From Methanosarcina thermophila TM-1 (GTDB lineage: Archaea; Halobacteriota; Methanosarcinia; Methanosarcinales; Methanosarcinaceae), in contig NZ_CP009501.1 of the NCBI RefSeq assembly GCF_000969885.1, forward strand, positions 930,001 to 994,000: a DNA stretch of 64,000 bases. The letters run 5' to 3'. Positions 37,457 through 47,410 of the stretch are shown here, piece after piece. Within the stretch, counting starts at the first letter, position 1; every line of letters starts with the position of its first letter. Made by a program: the position numbers and the translations under genes. The notes below the pieces were generated by a model. The model made no database searches. It saw only the letters and a list, made by a program, of their open reading frames with translations, and was not told the origin of the DNA.

Positions 37457-38125
37457 TCAAATTTCCCCGTAAAACTGCCTGTAATCCTCAATTGCTTTTT
37501 TAGCCTGTGCAGGAAATTCTTTTTTCATAAATTCTATAAACTCATCTCTTGATTGAATTTCCTTCAGGATTTCAAGCATGCGGGCGGCAAATTTCATCGA
37601 TTCAACACTTCCTTTCTGTAATTCAAGAGAGAGACAGAGGGCTTCTTTTGGAAAGTACTTCCTCCTGATCCATGGAGAAACCGAGCCAAGAAGCACGCCG
37701 TCTTTCAGAATGCTGTAGGCAGGCACCCCTATGAGTTCAAGTCTGTTTTTTCCAGCAAGCTTTTCAAGGTTCTGGCTGGAATATGAGTGAAGTTCAAGAT
37801 AGATCTCGGGTTTCAGTTCTTCAATAGCCTTGAGGATTTTCTTTCCGGGCCCTGTATAATAACCCGAGGTCAGGGTTGAGACGTACTTTCCACGGTTTAC
37901 AACTGGAATTAAGGCAAGAGTGCCAGTTTTTGGAGGTTTTATATTCTCCAGGAGTTCAGCTGTATCTTTCCACTCGTTCCCGTGCAGACCCGCAACAAAG
38001 AGCCTGACTGGCTTTCCGCTGCCGTAAATTCTAATCTCGGCATCCGGGTGCGAGTCTGGCGTTTTTATATATTCGCGCTTTGCAGGAAAGGGATCTTCTG
38101 AACCCTCTATTCCATTAAAAGTCAT
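37457..38125 (-). CDS. DUF2119 protein (zinc-carboxypeptidase/aspartoacylase-like)
   Basis: The 222-residue protein contains VRLFVAGLHGNEWKDTAELL (HxxE-type metal site) and later EIYLELHSYSS (second His), with NRGKYVSTLTSGYYTGPGKKIL between. This pattern is that of the M14-like aspartoacylase/succinylglutamate desuccinylase fold and of archaeal DUF2119. Reaction unknown, and hydrolysis of an amide or peptide is only inferred from the fold. GAGGT lies about 10 bases before the ATG. It runs in the same direction as the methyltransferase upstream, 82 bases apart, so they may share a transcript. Confidence 0.82.
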   Translation of the reverse strand: MTFNGIEGSEDPFPAKREYIKTPDSHPDAEIRIYGSGKPVRLFVAGLHGNEWKDTAELLENIKPPKTGTLALIPVVNRGKYVSTLTSGYYTGPGKKILKAIEELKPEIYLELHSYSSQNLEKLAGKNRLELIGVPAYSILKDGVLLGSVSPWIRRKYFPKEALCLSLELQKGSVESMKFAARMLEILKEIQSRDEFIEFMKKEFPAQAKKAIEDYRQFYGEI

Positions 38126-38207
38126 TCGCTTCAGTACCTCTGTATTGCTTTTATTCGGACTGCCTATTTTCTTCTTCAGATAGGTTTTTTTCTTCAGACA
38201 GCTTTTT

Positions 38208-38891
38208 TTATTCAGACATCTTTTCTTCTTCGGGTAGGGGCTTTCTTGCGATTACATAAATCTCCTGTTTTTCGGAATTGATGACCTGCTGAATTTCAAG
38301 CCCGAGATTCTCTATTTTACTAAGGATGGGTTTTGGGTCCTTTCGCTTTGGGATTTTGATAACCTGAAGCAGCTTTCCTCCGGGTCTCAGCAGAGGCAGC
38401 ACTCTCGAAAGAGCCTTGACCGAATCTTCAGGTTCAAGGGTCATATCTGAAAGAATAACATCCACAGGTTCTTCTGAGAATAAGTTCAGAGGCATAGTAA
38501 AAACATCTCCGAATGTCACCTCGACATTTTCCCTCTCGTGTGCGATTTTCCCAAGCTCACTCCTGAAATTCCTGCTGAACTCAATGCCTTTCACGTTTCC
38601 AGCAATTTCCGAAGCATAGAGGAGAAATCCACCTGCGCTGGACCCAAGATCAAGCACCCTATCCCCGGGTTTAAGAATCCCGCTTTTCTCCTGAATAAAC
38701 TTGAGCTTGAAATATCCCTGAGGCTGATCCAGCCCCTCGGTAACCTCAATAACATCCTCAGTAGAAACATCTCTGGAGACCTTTGTTACCACCGTTCCAT
38801 TAACCTTAACATTTCCGGCAATGATAGCAGCTTTGGCTCTCCCCCTTGATTTGAAATAGCCCATATCCACAAGGTATGCATCCAGTCTCAT
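38208..38891 (-). CDS. S4-domain FtsJ-like RNA methyltransferase (TlyA-like)
   Basis: 227 residues from ATG 38891. Residues 1-60 form an S4 RNA-binding domain (MRLDAYLVDMGYFKSRGRAK, VKVNGTVVTKVSRDV). Residues 75 on form an FtsJ/TlyA-type SAM-dependent methyltransferase with VLDLGSSAGGFLLYASE, VTFGDVF and VDVILSDMTLEPEDSV. Such enzymes make 2'-O-methyl groups in rRNA; the exact target is not known. There is no ribosome-binding site. TATATATA at 38916-38923 is centred about 29 bases upstream, so the message is probably leaderless, which also rejects the longer reading from 38942 as it begins upstream of the TATA box. Confidence 0.88.
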   Translation of the reverse strand: MRLDAYLVDMGYFKSRGRAKAAIIAGNVKVNGTVVTKVSRDVSTEDVIEVTEGLDQPQGYFKLKFIQEKSGILKPGDRVLDLGSSAGGFLLYASEIAGNVKGIEFSRNFRSELGKIAHERENVEVTFGDVFTMPLNLFSEEPVDVILSDMTLEPEDSVKALSRVLPLLRPGGKLLQVIKIPKRKDPKPILSKIENLGLEIQQVINSEKQEIYVIARKPLPEEEKMSE

Positions 38892-38915
38892 GGGGCATTG
38901 TATCGGCAGAGCCTG

Positions 38916-38923
38916 TATATATA
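38916..38923 (-). promoter_or_regulatory. TATA box for leaderless TlyA-like gene
   Basis: TATATATA read on the minus strand, centred about 29 bases before the ATG at 38891. Archaeal start sites lie about 25 bases downstream of the TATA centre. This would place transcription within a few bases of the start codon and fits the missing ribosome-binding site. Confidence 0.5.
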
Positions 38924-38942
38924 GCAAGCCGGTGTATAGCAA

Positions 38943-39304
38943 ACTAGAGAAAGCATTTTCAACTGTTGGTTAATTCAAAAAGCATATTAAATTTCAGAAT
39001 CTTCTCATAATTCGTCTGCTGAGCCAATTTAAGCTTGCATTTCTCAAAAATAGCCCTTCCTGAAAACTGGAATAGACCTGGCATCATGAGTTCAGTCATA
39101 AACGAGGTCACAAAGCAGAGCGTGTACATTGAGTTTAGTAAAAAAGAAGGTGGGCAGGCTGGTGGAACTGCCCATGCTTGCCTGTATACTAAACATCAGG
39201 GAAACAGGATCCTCAGCGGTGCTGCTAAAATTCGCCACCTGAGACTCCTGTTCGGATTATATTACTTTCTGAGGTTTAATTGTTATTTCATTTAGGTTTA
39301 ATTG
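38943..39304. other. Spacer with a doubtful short frame
   Basis: A + strand frame runs from TTG 39035 to 39295 and contains MSSVINEVTKQSVYIEFSKK and GGTAHACLYTKHQGNRI. It has no ribosome-binding site, and its last 20 residues look like chance. It may be a relic of a small gene. I cannot name a family. Nothing else is seen. Confidence 0.3.
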
Positions 39305-40390
39305 TTATTTCTTTTTAGGTTTAATGGTTATCTCTTTCTTGATGCCTCCCACGTCTATCTTGAAATTCCCGGCTGGGGCAGCTGTTGTATCATAGAAGTA
39401 ATTGAAGCCCCCATTCGAATCAACTTTTACCTGCTGGAAAGCCGTAATATTCAAATCAACCTTTGAGACCTTTTTTTCAGCATCTCCATCGATTTTTATC
39501 TTATAGGTTCCGGGAGGAACGTTTGACTGAGATACTATTGCACTATTCCCTGAAGCATCTGAGCTTTTTGTTAACCAGATAACCTTTTTTACCCTCACAT
39601 TGAGGTTTTTGGCTCCCTCGGCTTCCACCGTAAAGAAGTTGTTAAGACCTTCAGGGATTTTTATTTCATCAATAGTATATTCAAATTTTCCTTTTGAGAC
39701 AGGAACAATCTTCTCGAAATTTACAGATATGTCGACTTTTTCTCCCGGAAAATACCCCCTTTTATATTGAGTACATCCCCGGAAGCAGGTTCCTTAGGGG
39801 AAAAATCCCATTGGCTAACAGGTTTTTCCAGAACCGTTATGTTTGCGATCATTGAACTTGTGCCGTTTTCATTAACTGCAGTTAGATTAACAGTATAGTT
39901 TCCTGCTGCAAAATAAGTATGCACTGGATTTTGCTCGGTTGAATAATTTCCGTCTCCAAAGTCCCAATTTACAGAAGTCGCATTTTCTGACAGATCTGTA
40001 AACTGTACCGATAGAGAAACATAACCCTCTGTGACATTGCTGCTGAAGTTTGCTACAGGCAGCACTTGCTCTACCAGAGCAGAACCTATAAACTGCCCAA
40101 AGGAACATGGGTAACTTCCCGCACTGACATTGGCTATAACAGTATCTATTACTGTGTCAATTATATGAACAGTAGAAGTATCGGAATTAGTAATGATATG
40201 TATATGGTCCTGTCGCCGAGGAATTCTGATATATATCCGGTCCTATGATTGAAGAGTTTTGATGCTCATCTTGCCATATAGTCGAAGAATTATTTGCTGA
40301 AACAACTGATGTTGTAGATAAAATCAAAACCAATAATAAAAAATGGGCTGCTAAACCAAAAAATACCGAAAACCTTGTCTCGGTTTTTAT
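39305..40390 (-). pseudogene. Decayed PKD-domain surface protein
   Basis: Read leftward, a signal peptide-like stretch (KTETRFSVFFGLAAHFLLLV..STTSVVSA) begins with ATA at 40388-40390, where ATG would be expected after AAGGT. The frame ends near 40174. The next frame continues from HIITNSDTSTVHIIDTVID to a PKD domain (PVANFSSNVTEGY..SVNWDFGDGNYST) and stops at 39721. A third shift at a G5 run near 39764-39768 leads to FPGEKVDISVNFEKIVPVSK and the C-terminal domain ending ITIKPKKK at 39305. So there are three lesions: start loss and two frameshifts. No anchor is visible. The ancestor was an exported protein of about 360 residues. Confidence 0.82.
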
Positions 40391-40760
40391 ATGTATTACC
40401 TTCTTTTTTTCTCGATATCAATAATAAAAATAAAAAATTTCATAAATATCAGTTAACAAAAGATTTAAAAGTTTTTCTAGAAATCTCACTTTTATAAAAA
40501 TATGAGAATCATATTCCAAAATAAATTATAATTTTATTATTAATCGTAGAGAAAAGAATATATTTTTATATAATCTTACTATTTTTATAGCAAAGCTCAT
40601 ACTGAATTCTTTATTCTAACATTAGTTCTCCTGGCATTTCAAAAGAACATAGTCATGTTTGTAATGTGCAAACCTTTGCGCATTCATTTACTGAAATTCA
40701 GATTTACTTCCTGTCCGATAAGTCGAGCAAGCCGTTTTATCCTGCAAGCCTGGTGAGATA
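40391..40760. other. Gene-free AT-rich spacer
   Basis: 370 bases of very AT-rich sequence between the leftward surface-protein relic and the rightward transporter. No gene, RNA fold or repeat stands out. Promoters for both directions are expected. GGTGAG just before GTG 40761 is a plausible ribosome-binding site. Confidence 0.4.
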
Positions 40761-41732
40761 GTGTATCAAGAGATTCTTAAAAAATTTACCTCATTGTTCC
40801 CCCTATGGGCAGTACTTTTGTCTGCTGTTGCATACGTTTATCCTGAGTACTTTGCTCCCCATCAGGGGCTTATTGTGCCTTTTCTGAGCCTTATTATGCT
40901 AGGGATGGGGGTTACCCTCTCGGTGAACAGTTTCCTTGCAGTATTGAAGAAGCCGTCAGTGGTTATACTGGGCACTTTAATGCAGTACACCCTCATGCCT
41001 CTTGCAGCCTGGATAGTCTGCACGGTTTTGAAGTTGCCTCCCGACCTGGCTATTGGTGTTATTGTGCTTGGGTGCTGCCCGGGCGGCACGGCTTCGAATG
41101 TGATTTCTTATTTAGCAAAGGCTGACGTGGCTCTTTCAATAGTCCTTACGTCGGTCTCCACGTTACTTGCTTTTCTTGCAACTCCTTTCCTTACCTGGAT
41201 TTTCATAGGTCAGACTGTAGAGGTCGATGTCACAGGCATGCTGGTCAGTGTTGTAAATATGGTAATCGTGCCTGTAGTGTTAGGGCTTGCAATCAACCAT
41301 TTCTTTGAGAAACAAATAAGCACGGTCAAGGAAGTTTTTCCAGCAATTTCAGCCGCAGCTATAGTAATCATTATTGCAATAATAATAGGGACAAATAGCG
41401 CAAACCTGGAACAGAGCGGACCACTGATCCTGCTCGCAGTGATCCTGCACAATGGGCTTGGGCTTGCTGGAGGCTACTGGTTTTCAAAAGCTCTGAAACT
41501 AAGTGAAATCGAAGCCCGGACTATCGCAATTGAGGTTGGAATGCAGAACTCCGGTCTGAGTGTCGCACTTGCTATAAAGCATTTCACGGCAACAGCCGCA
41601 CTTCCAGGTGCGATCTTTAGCATCTGGCATAACCTGTCAGGGGCTCTCCTGGCTGGACACTGGTCAAAACAAAGTCCACAGGCTGCTGATAATAATGAGA
41701 GGCGCTGGAAAAAAGTTAAGCAAAAAAATTGA
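40761..41732 (+). CDS. Bile acid:Na+ symporter family (BASS) transporter
   Basis: 323 residues from GTG 40761. About nine to ten membrane segments are readable. Family marks are LIMLGMGVTLSVNSFLAVLKKP, the LGCCPGGTASNVISYLAKADVALSI segment (conserved 'GC.PgG..SN..t.lA.Gd..LSv' of the BASS core) and IEVGMQNSGLSVALAIKHF (the 'iE.G.QN..L' motif). BASS proteins import organic anions with Na+; plant and bacterial members carry pyruvate, pantothenate or keto acids. The substrate cannot be deduced here. No operon partner. Confidence 0.93.
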   Translation: MYQEILKKFTSLFPLWAVLLSAVAYVYPEYFAPHQGLIVPFLSLIMLGMGVTLSVNSFLAVLKKPSVVILGTLMQYTLMPLAAWIVCTVLKLPPDLAIGVIVLGCCPGGTASNVISYLAKADVALSIVLTSVSTLLAFLATPFLTWIFIGQTVEVDVTGMLVSVVNMVIVPVVLGLAINHFFEKQISTVKEVFPAISAAAIVIIIAIIIGTNSANLEQSGPLILLAVILHNGLGLAGGYWFSKALKLSEIEARTIAIEVGMQNSGLSVALAIKHFTATAALPGAIFSIWHNLSGALLAGHWSKQSPQAADNNERRWKKVKQKN

Positions 41733-41785
41733 GGCAAAAAACTGAGAATCTCAAAAAAGACTAAGATAATGGCTATAGATAATGG

Positions 41786-41929
41786 TTAACGTCTTCTGCC
41801 TCGCCTGATCCGTGAGGCAGTTGTTTTTATTTTTGGTTTTGATTTGCTTCCGGTATCATGAGTTAATGAATTCTCATCTATTTTTTCTGCTGTTTCTGTC
41901 GGATTGGAGTTATAAGAAAGGGTTCTTGT
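41786..41929 (-). pseudogene. Possible 3' remnant of a gene, basic tail
   Basis: Leftward, 47 codons lie between a TAG (41930-41932) and a TAA (41786-41788), with no start codon. The product contains NPTETAEKIDENSLTHDTGS and ends SRIRRGRRR. It has coding-like composition and codon use, unlike the flanking spacer, but no family can be assigned. The DNA also forms a hairpin (CTGCCTC/GAGGCAG, 41796-41802 with 41814-41820). TAG can encode pyrrolysine in Methanosarcina, but another stop lies three codons further upstream. Confidence 0.3.
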
Positions 41930-41932
41930 CTA

Positions 41933-42657
41933 CAATCTTTATTCAAATCTATTAAAATATTCTAATGTAGATAATTATTTATATAATAGATATAATCTAG
42001 CCATCCGTTATATGAATAAAAGCTTAAATCTCGCTTTTCCTGCAGTTTTTCTATGTTTTTTTCTCGTTATTTTTAAGGATAAACTCCTGGCTTAACAGGC
42101 TTATTCATGCTGTTTATAGAAAAAAGTCATTAATCCGGGCTGAAAGTATTGAAAGCAAACAGTTTTAGAATTAAAAATAAGAAATCATGCAATTCACCAT
42201 CGGTAAACCTTACTCATTGAATCTAAATTCGAAGAGCCAGTTATTTGTTGATTAATACTTTCACTTTGCTATATTACTCTATTAATAACAAGTCTGCATT
42301 CTGCTGTATGTATCGAAAAATGGGTTGAAAACGGGTTGTATAAATCGGAAAATTGCCATCCGTAGTTTGGATAAATCAATATCAATCAATTATAACTAAT
42401 TATTTATAATAATATATCGAATTATCTGTCGGAATGAACAACTTGATAAGAAAACGTAAATATTAAGCTTTTCAAAAAGTTCCTGAGAATCATAACATAA
42501 CATATTAATTCATATTATTTCTGGGTTTTTAGAGTTCAAGGTAAAATCCAGACTTGATTCAGACTTTACTCTTACCTTAAAACTGTCATAAATTAAAATC
42601 TGTAAACTAAAATTCTCATCTAATTAATTCAACTGGATAAAACCCGGGAGAAGAAAA
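41933..42657. other. Long spacer before uvrA
   Basis: 725 bases of AT-rich DNA without a credible gene. Several TATA-like stretches (for example near 41970-41990 and 42400-42425) could serve uvrA. GGGAG precedes ATG 42658 as ribosome-binding site. No repeat or strong fold stands out. Confidence 0.4.
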
Positions 42658-45600
42658 ATGAAAAATATTATTATTAAAGGGGCACGGGAACACAACCTGA
42701 AAGATATCACTGTGGAACTCCCGCGGGACAAATTTATTGTTATTACAGGAGTTTCGGGTTCAGGAAAATCTACTCTGGCTTTTGATACAATTTATGCCGA
42801 AGGGCAGCGGCGCTATGTGGAGTCACTCTCGGCTTATGCGCGGCAATTCCTCGGGCTTATGAACAAGCCGGATGTAGACAGCATTGAGGGATTATCTCCT
42901 GCGATCTCCATTGAACAGAAAACTACATCAAAAAACCCTCGAAGTACGGTCGGGACTGTTACGGAAATTTATGACTATCTGAGGCTGCTTTTCGCAAGGA
43001 TAGGCACGCCTTACTGCCCGACTCACAATATTAAAATCGAGTCCCAGTCCCCCGAAAAGATTGCGGACAGCTTGAGCAGGGAATGCGAGGGCATGATTAC
43101 TATTCTCGCACCTGTGGTTCGGCAAAAGAAAGGGACTTACCAGCATCTTTTCAGGGAACTGAATAATGAGGGTTTCTCCCGGATTAGGGTAAATGGCGAG
43201 ATCTACAGGACTGACGATGAGATCACCCTCGACCGCTACAAAAAACATGATATTGAAGTTGTAATTGATCGGCTGGATCCCTCTGAAGACCGCTCAAGGC
43301 TAGTAGAAGCCTGTGAAAACGCCCTCAAGAAAGGTGACGGGCTTTTAATCGTGGTTGATTCGGAAGGAAAAGACCACCTTTATTCCTCAAATATGGCATG
43401 TCCGATCTGCGGAATGGCTTTTGAAGAACTCCAGCCCAGGATGTTTTCCTTCAACAGTCCCTTTGGAGCCTGTGAAGCCTGTAACGGGCTCGGATTCAAG
43501 ATGGAATTTGACCCGGATCTTATTATTCCGAATAAAAAACTCTGTATTGCGGACGGGGCTGTTGCTCTTTACAGGAATTACCTGGACAGTTACCGGAGTC
43601 AGCATCTGAGAGCTGTTGCAAAGCACTTTGGGTTCGATATTTTTACCCCAATTGAGGATCTCACAGATGAGCAGTACAATGTGCTTATGTACGGTTCGAA
43701 CGAACGAATGCAGTTCGAGATGAGCATGAAGAACGGAGATGCTCACTGGTCACATAAAGGAACGTGGGAAGGACTGATTCCTCAGTCTGAGAGGCTGTAC
43801 AGCCAGACAAAATCCGAATACAGGCGCAAGGAACTTGAGAAATTCATGCAGGTCAAGCCCTGCCCGAAATGTGAAGGCAGGCGTCTGAAGGAAAAAGTGC
43901 TTGCAGTAAAGCTGGGTGGAAAATCCATTGTTGACATAACCGATCTTTCAATTCGGGAATGCATCCAATTTTTCGAAAACCTTGATCTCTCGGAAAAGGA
44001 AAGGGAGATAGCAAAGCAGGTTTTAAAGGAAATTCGATCCAGGCTTGGTTTCCTTGAGCATGTGGGACTCGATTATCTCACGCTTTCCCGCAGCTCAGGC
44101 ACTCTCTCAGGCGGAGAAGCACAGCGGATCCGGCTGGCTACCCAGATAGGTTCAAACCTCATGGGCGTGCTCTATGTGCTGGACGAACCTTCAATAGGGC
44201 TGCATCAGAGAGACAATGAAAGGCTTATCCAAACTCTCCAGACCCTGCGGGACCTTGGAAATACCCTGATAGTCGTGGAACACGATGAAGATACCATCCG
44301 GGCTGCGGATTATGTACTCGATATAGGACCAGGGGCAGGCATTCACGGAGGTTACGTGGTAGCCGAAGGTACGCCTGAAGAAATTGAAAGGAACAAGGAA
44401 TCCCTGACAGGACAGTACCTCTCGGGAGAAAAACAGATAAAGCTGCCAGCTTTTCGAAGGCGGAGCGATTCGTTCATCAGGCTTAAAGGGTGCAGGGCAA
44501 ACAACCTTAAAAACATAGATGTGAATATCCCGATAGGAGTCCTGACCGTGGTTACAGGGGTTTCGGGATCTGGAAAATCCACACTTATTTACGATACACT
44601 GTACAAAGCCCTGACAAAGAAAATAAACAAATCAAATGTAACTCCAGGGGAGTATGACGAGCTGATTTTTGATTCCGAGATTGACAAGGTAATCGTTATT
44701 GACCAGAGCCCTATCGGCAGGACTCCTCGTTCAAACCCTGCAACCTATACCAAAGTCTTTGATGCTATCAGGCAGGCTTTTGCCGAGACAAAGGAAGCCA
44801 AAATCCGGGGCTATAAGAACGGACGCTTCTCTTTCAACGTAAAAGGAGGGCGCTGCGAAGCCTGCCAGGGAGACGGGATGATAAAAATAGAGATGAACTT
44901 CCTGCCTGATGTATACATTGAATGTGAGGAGTGTAAAGGTACGCGCTACAACCGGGAAACCCTCGAAGTAAAATACAGGGGCAAATCTATTGCTGAAGTC
45001 CTGGATATGACTGTAGAAGAAGCTGCCGAACATTTCGAGAATATACCTGCAATCAAAAGCAAACTCGATACCCTGATAAGGGTCGGGCTTGGTTATATCA
45101 AACTTGGGCAGAGTTCAACAACGCTTTCTGGTGGGGAAGCCCAAAGAATTAAACTGACAAGGGAGCTTTCTAAAAAGGGCACCGGAAGGACAATTTACCT
45201 CCTTGATGAACCCACAACAGGGCTCCACTTCCATGACGTCAAGAAACTAATTGCAGTCCTTAACAGGCTTGTAGCAAAAGGAAATACCGTGGTTATAATC
45301 GAGCACAACATGGACATAATCAAATCAGCAGACTATATCATCGACCTTGGCCCTGAAGGTGGAGATGCAGGCGGAGAGATCATTGCCGAAGGAACCCCAG
45401 AAGAGGTGGCTCTGGTTCAGGGAAGCTATACTGCACGCTTCCTTGCACCCAAACTCTCAGACTCATACCAGAGCATGTCAGAAGCAAAGCCTGTTGAGGC
45501 AGTTTTCGAAGAAGGAGAAGCGTTTGAGGTTGATTTTGAAGAGTTTGAAGAGGATCTGAGTGATGAGTCCGAAGGATTTGAAGAAAATTCTGAAGAAGAC

Positions 45601-45675
45601 CTTGAAGACAATTCCAGAGGTTTCAGGCACTGCAAACACAGAACCGATAAAGCGCTTGAAGAACAGTTAATTTAA
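42658..45675 (+). CDS. uvrA: UvrA, damage-recognition ATPase of nucleotide excision repair
   Basis: The 1005-residue UvrA has two ABC ATPase modules. Walker [10 protein letters not shown] occurs near residue 31 and again near residue 633. Signature LSGGEAQRI appears twice (near 482 and 825), and Walker B LDEP follows each. Zinc-binding Cys sets are visible ([27 protein letters not shown]). The last about 70 residues form an unusual acidic tail ([20 protein letters not shown]..). UvrA scans DNA with UvrB and loads it at lesions. Archaea generally lack UvrABC; in Methanosarcina it is viewed as gained from bacteria. Order here is uvrA-uvrC-uvrB. Confidence 0.97.
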   Translation: MKNIIIKGAREHNLKDITVELPRDKFIVITGVSGSGKSTLAFDTIYAEGQRRYVESLSAYARQFLGLMNKPDVDSIEGLSPAISIEQKTTSKNPRSTVGTVTEIYDYLRLLFARIGTPYCPTHNIKIESQSPEKIADSLSRECEGMITILAPVVRQKKGTYQHLFRELNNEGFSRIRVNGEIYRTDDEITLDRYKKHDIEVVIDRLDPSEDRSRLVEACENALKKGDGLLIVVDSEGKDHLYSSNMACPICGMAFEELQPRMFSFNSPFGACEACNGLGFKMEFDPDLIIPNKKLCIADGAVALYRNYLDSYRSQHLRAVAKHFGFDIFTPIEDLTDEQYNVLMYGSNERMQFEMSMKNGDAHWSHKGTWEGLIPQSERLYSQTKSEYRRKELEKFMQVKPCPKCEGRRLKEKVLAVKLGGKSIVDITDLSIRECIQFFENLDLSEKEREIAKQVLKEIRSRLGFLEHVGLDYLTLSRSSGTLSGGEAQRIRLATQIGSNLMGVLYVLDEPSIGLHQRDNERLIQTLQTLRDLGNTLIVVEHDEDTIRAADYVLDIGPGAGIHGGYVVAEGTPEEIERNKESLTGQYLSGEKQIKLPAFRRRSDSFIRLKGCRANNLKNIDVNIPIGVLTVVTGVSGSGKSTLIYDTLYKALTKKINKSNVTPGEYDELIFDSEIDKVIVIDQSPIGRTPRSNPATYTKVFDAIRQAFAETKEAKIRGYKNGRFSFNVKGGRCEACQGDGMIKIEMNFLPDVYIECEECKGTRYNRETLEVKYRGKSIAEVLDMTVEEAAEHFENIPAIKSKLDTLIRVGLGYIKLGQSSTTLSGGEAQRIKLTRELSKKGTGRTIYLLDEPTTGLHFHDVKKLIAVLNRLVAKGNTVVIIEHNMDIIKSADYIIDLGPEGGDAGGEIIAEGTPEEVALVQGSYTARFLAPKLSDSYQSMSEAKPVEAVFEEGEAFEVDFEEFEEDLSDESEGFEENSEEDLEDNSRGFRHCKHRTDKALEEQLI

Positions 45676-45788
45676 AGTCGATATCAGGTCGATTTAAAGC
45701 TGATTTAAAGCCGTTTAAAAGAAAAAACTAATTTAAATCAATTTTAAACTTTGTGTAACGGCTAAAAAATTGGATATGAGGTTTAAAA

Positions 45789-47348
45789 ATGATTGACCTG
45801 GAAGCTCTTCCTCACCTCCCTGGCTGTTACCTCTTTAAAAACGAAGAAGGGACTGTGCTGTATGTGGGCAAGGCAAAAGACCTTAAAAAGCGGGTGAGCA
45901 GCTACTTCCAGAAACGAGACCATGACCCGAAAACCGAGAGCCTTGTACAAGCTGCTCGAGACCTTGATTTCATTGTCACGAATACGGAAGTAGAGGCTTT
46001 ACTCCTTGAGAACACTCTGATCAAAAAACACTGGCCGCGATACAATATTGCTCTCAAGGACTCAAAGCGGTATGCCTGCATTCACTTAACCGAAGAAAAG
46101 TTTCCAAGGATCAGGCTCTCCAGGAAGAGAAGTGAAAACGGGATCTCTTTTGGACCCTTTATATCGGCAAAGGAAAGAGATTACATTTTTGAGGTTGTAA
46201 GAAAGACCTTCCAGCTAAGAACCTGCAAGCAGATGCCAAAGCGTGCCTGCCTGAGATACCACATGGCAGCATGTAGCGGACCCTGCATAGGTGCAATTTC
46301 TCCTGAAAAATATGCCGAAAAAGTGAAAAAAGCCAGTTCTGTCCTGAAAGGCAATATCAGAGAACTCATAGAGTCCATGGAGAAGGAGATGAGAGAACTG
46401 GCATCAAGGCAGCAGTTCGAGCAGGCTATGGCTCTCAGGGACGAAATTGCAGCTCTTGAATATCTTCAGGAAAAACAGAATGTGGAGAGGCAGAAAAAGC
46501 ATAACGAGGATATCCTGAGCTATATTGTCAGGGACAACACCGTTTATCTTATGCTTTTCAAGGTTTACAAAGGCACTCTTGAGGACAAACAGGACTATGT
46601 TTTTGCTTACGGGGAGAATTTCCTGGAAGAATTCCTGGTACAGTATTACTCCGAGAACGAACCACCTGAAGAACTCATCCTGCCTGAACCTCTTGATGAC
46701 TCGCTTGTAGATTTTCTTTCACACGTAAAGGGAATTAAGGTGAAAGTTACAGTTCCAAAGCAGGGAGAGAAAAAGGAACTTCTCGACCTTGCCCTGAAAA
46801 ATGTGGAAATCGGCTTCTTCGGAGACCGGAAAAAGCTCGAAGCCCTGCAAAGTAAACTCTCTCTTCCAAAACTTCCGAATGTTATAGAATGCTTCGATAT
46901 ATCGCATCTCTCAGGCACGGCTACGGTTGGCTCCATGGTGCAGTTTCGCGGAGGCAGACCTGATAAACACAATTACCGCCGTTTCCGGATCGAGGGTGTT
47001 GAGGGAATTGATGATTTCGCTTCCATTGCCGAGGTTGTTCGGAGGCGTTACTCCCGCCTGCTTGAGGACAAACATGACCTGCCAGACCTGATCATAATAG
47101 ATGGGGGAAAAGGTCAGCTTTCCTCAGCTTTTGAAGAACTCCGGAAATTAAAGCTCCGGATTCCTATTATTTCCATAGCCAAGCGGGAAGAAGAGATCTA
47201 TGTGCCTGGACTTAAGTCTCCGCTTCCAATTAAAAAAGACGACAAAGCCTCGTTATTTATTCAGGAAATCCGGGATGAAGCTCACAGGTTTGCAATCAAC
47301 TACAACCGCTTGCTAAGGCAGAAATCCCTTATTCCTAAAAATTCCTGA
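45789..47348 (+). CDS. uvrC: UvrC endonuclease without C-terminal HhH domain
   Basis: 519 residues; typical UvrC has about 600. Residues 1-90 are the GIY-YIG nuclease (LPHLPGCYLFKNEEGTVLYVGKAKDLKKRV), making the 3' cut. The Cys-rich FQLRTCKQMPKRACLRYHMAACSGPC segment follows. A UVR motif for UvrB contact (ELASRQQFEQAMALRDEIAALE) lies near residues 205-226. The RNase H-like domain for the 5' cut has IECFDISHLSGTATVGSMVQF and LIIIDGGKGQLSSA. The protein ends at EIRDEAHRFAINYNRLLRQKS, where other UvrC proteins continue with a double helix-hairpin-helix. No such sequence follows in any frame nearby. This may be a trait of the archaeal branch. Confidence 0.95.
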   Translation: MIDLEALPHLPGCYLFKNEEGTVLYVGKAKDLKKRVSSYFQKRDHDPKTESLVQAARDLDFIVTNTEVEALLLENTLIKKHWPRYNIALKDSKRYACIHLTEEKFPRIRLSRKRSENGISFGPFISAKERDYIFEVVRKTFQLRTCKQMPKRACLRYHMAACSGPCIGAISPEKYAEKVKKASSVLKGNIRELIESMEKEMRELASRQQFEQAMALRDEIAALEYLQEKQNVERQKKHNEDILSYIVRDNTVYLMLFKVYKGTLEDKQDYVFAYGENFLEEFLVQYYSENEPPEELILPEPLDDSLVDFLSHVKGIKVKVTVPKQGEKKELLDLALKNVEIGFFGDRKKLEALQSKLSLPKLPNVIECFDISHLSGTATVGSMVQFRGGRPDKHNYRRFRIEGVEGIDDFASIAEVVRRRYSRLLEDKHDLPDLIIIDGGKGQLSSAFEELRKLKLRIPIISIAKREEEIYVPGLKSPLPIKKDDKASLFIQEIRDEAHRFAINYNRLLRQKSLIPKNS

Positions 47349-47410
47349 TTCTTAAAACTGTATTATTATATAATTTATATATTTAGAATCTCATTATAGG
47401 TCTTGATTTT

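Noticed and set aside
41930-41932. TAG read as pyrrolysine to extend the basic-tail frame
   Set aside because: Another stop (TAA) follows within three codons upstream, so no longer frame results.
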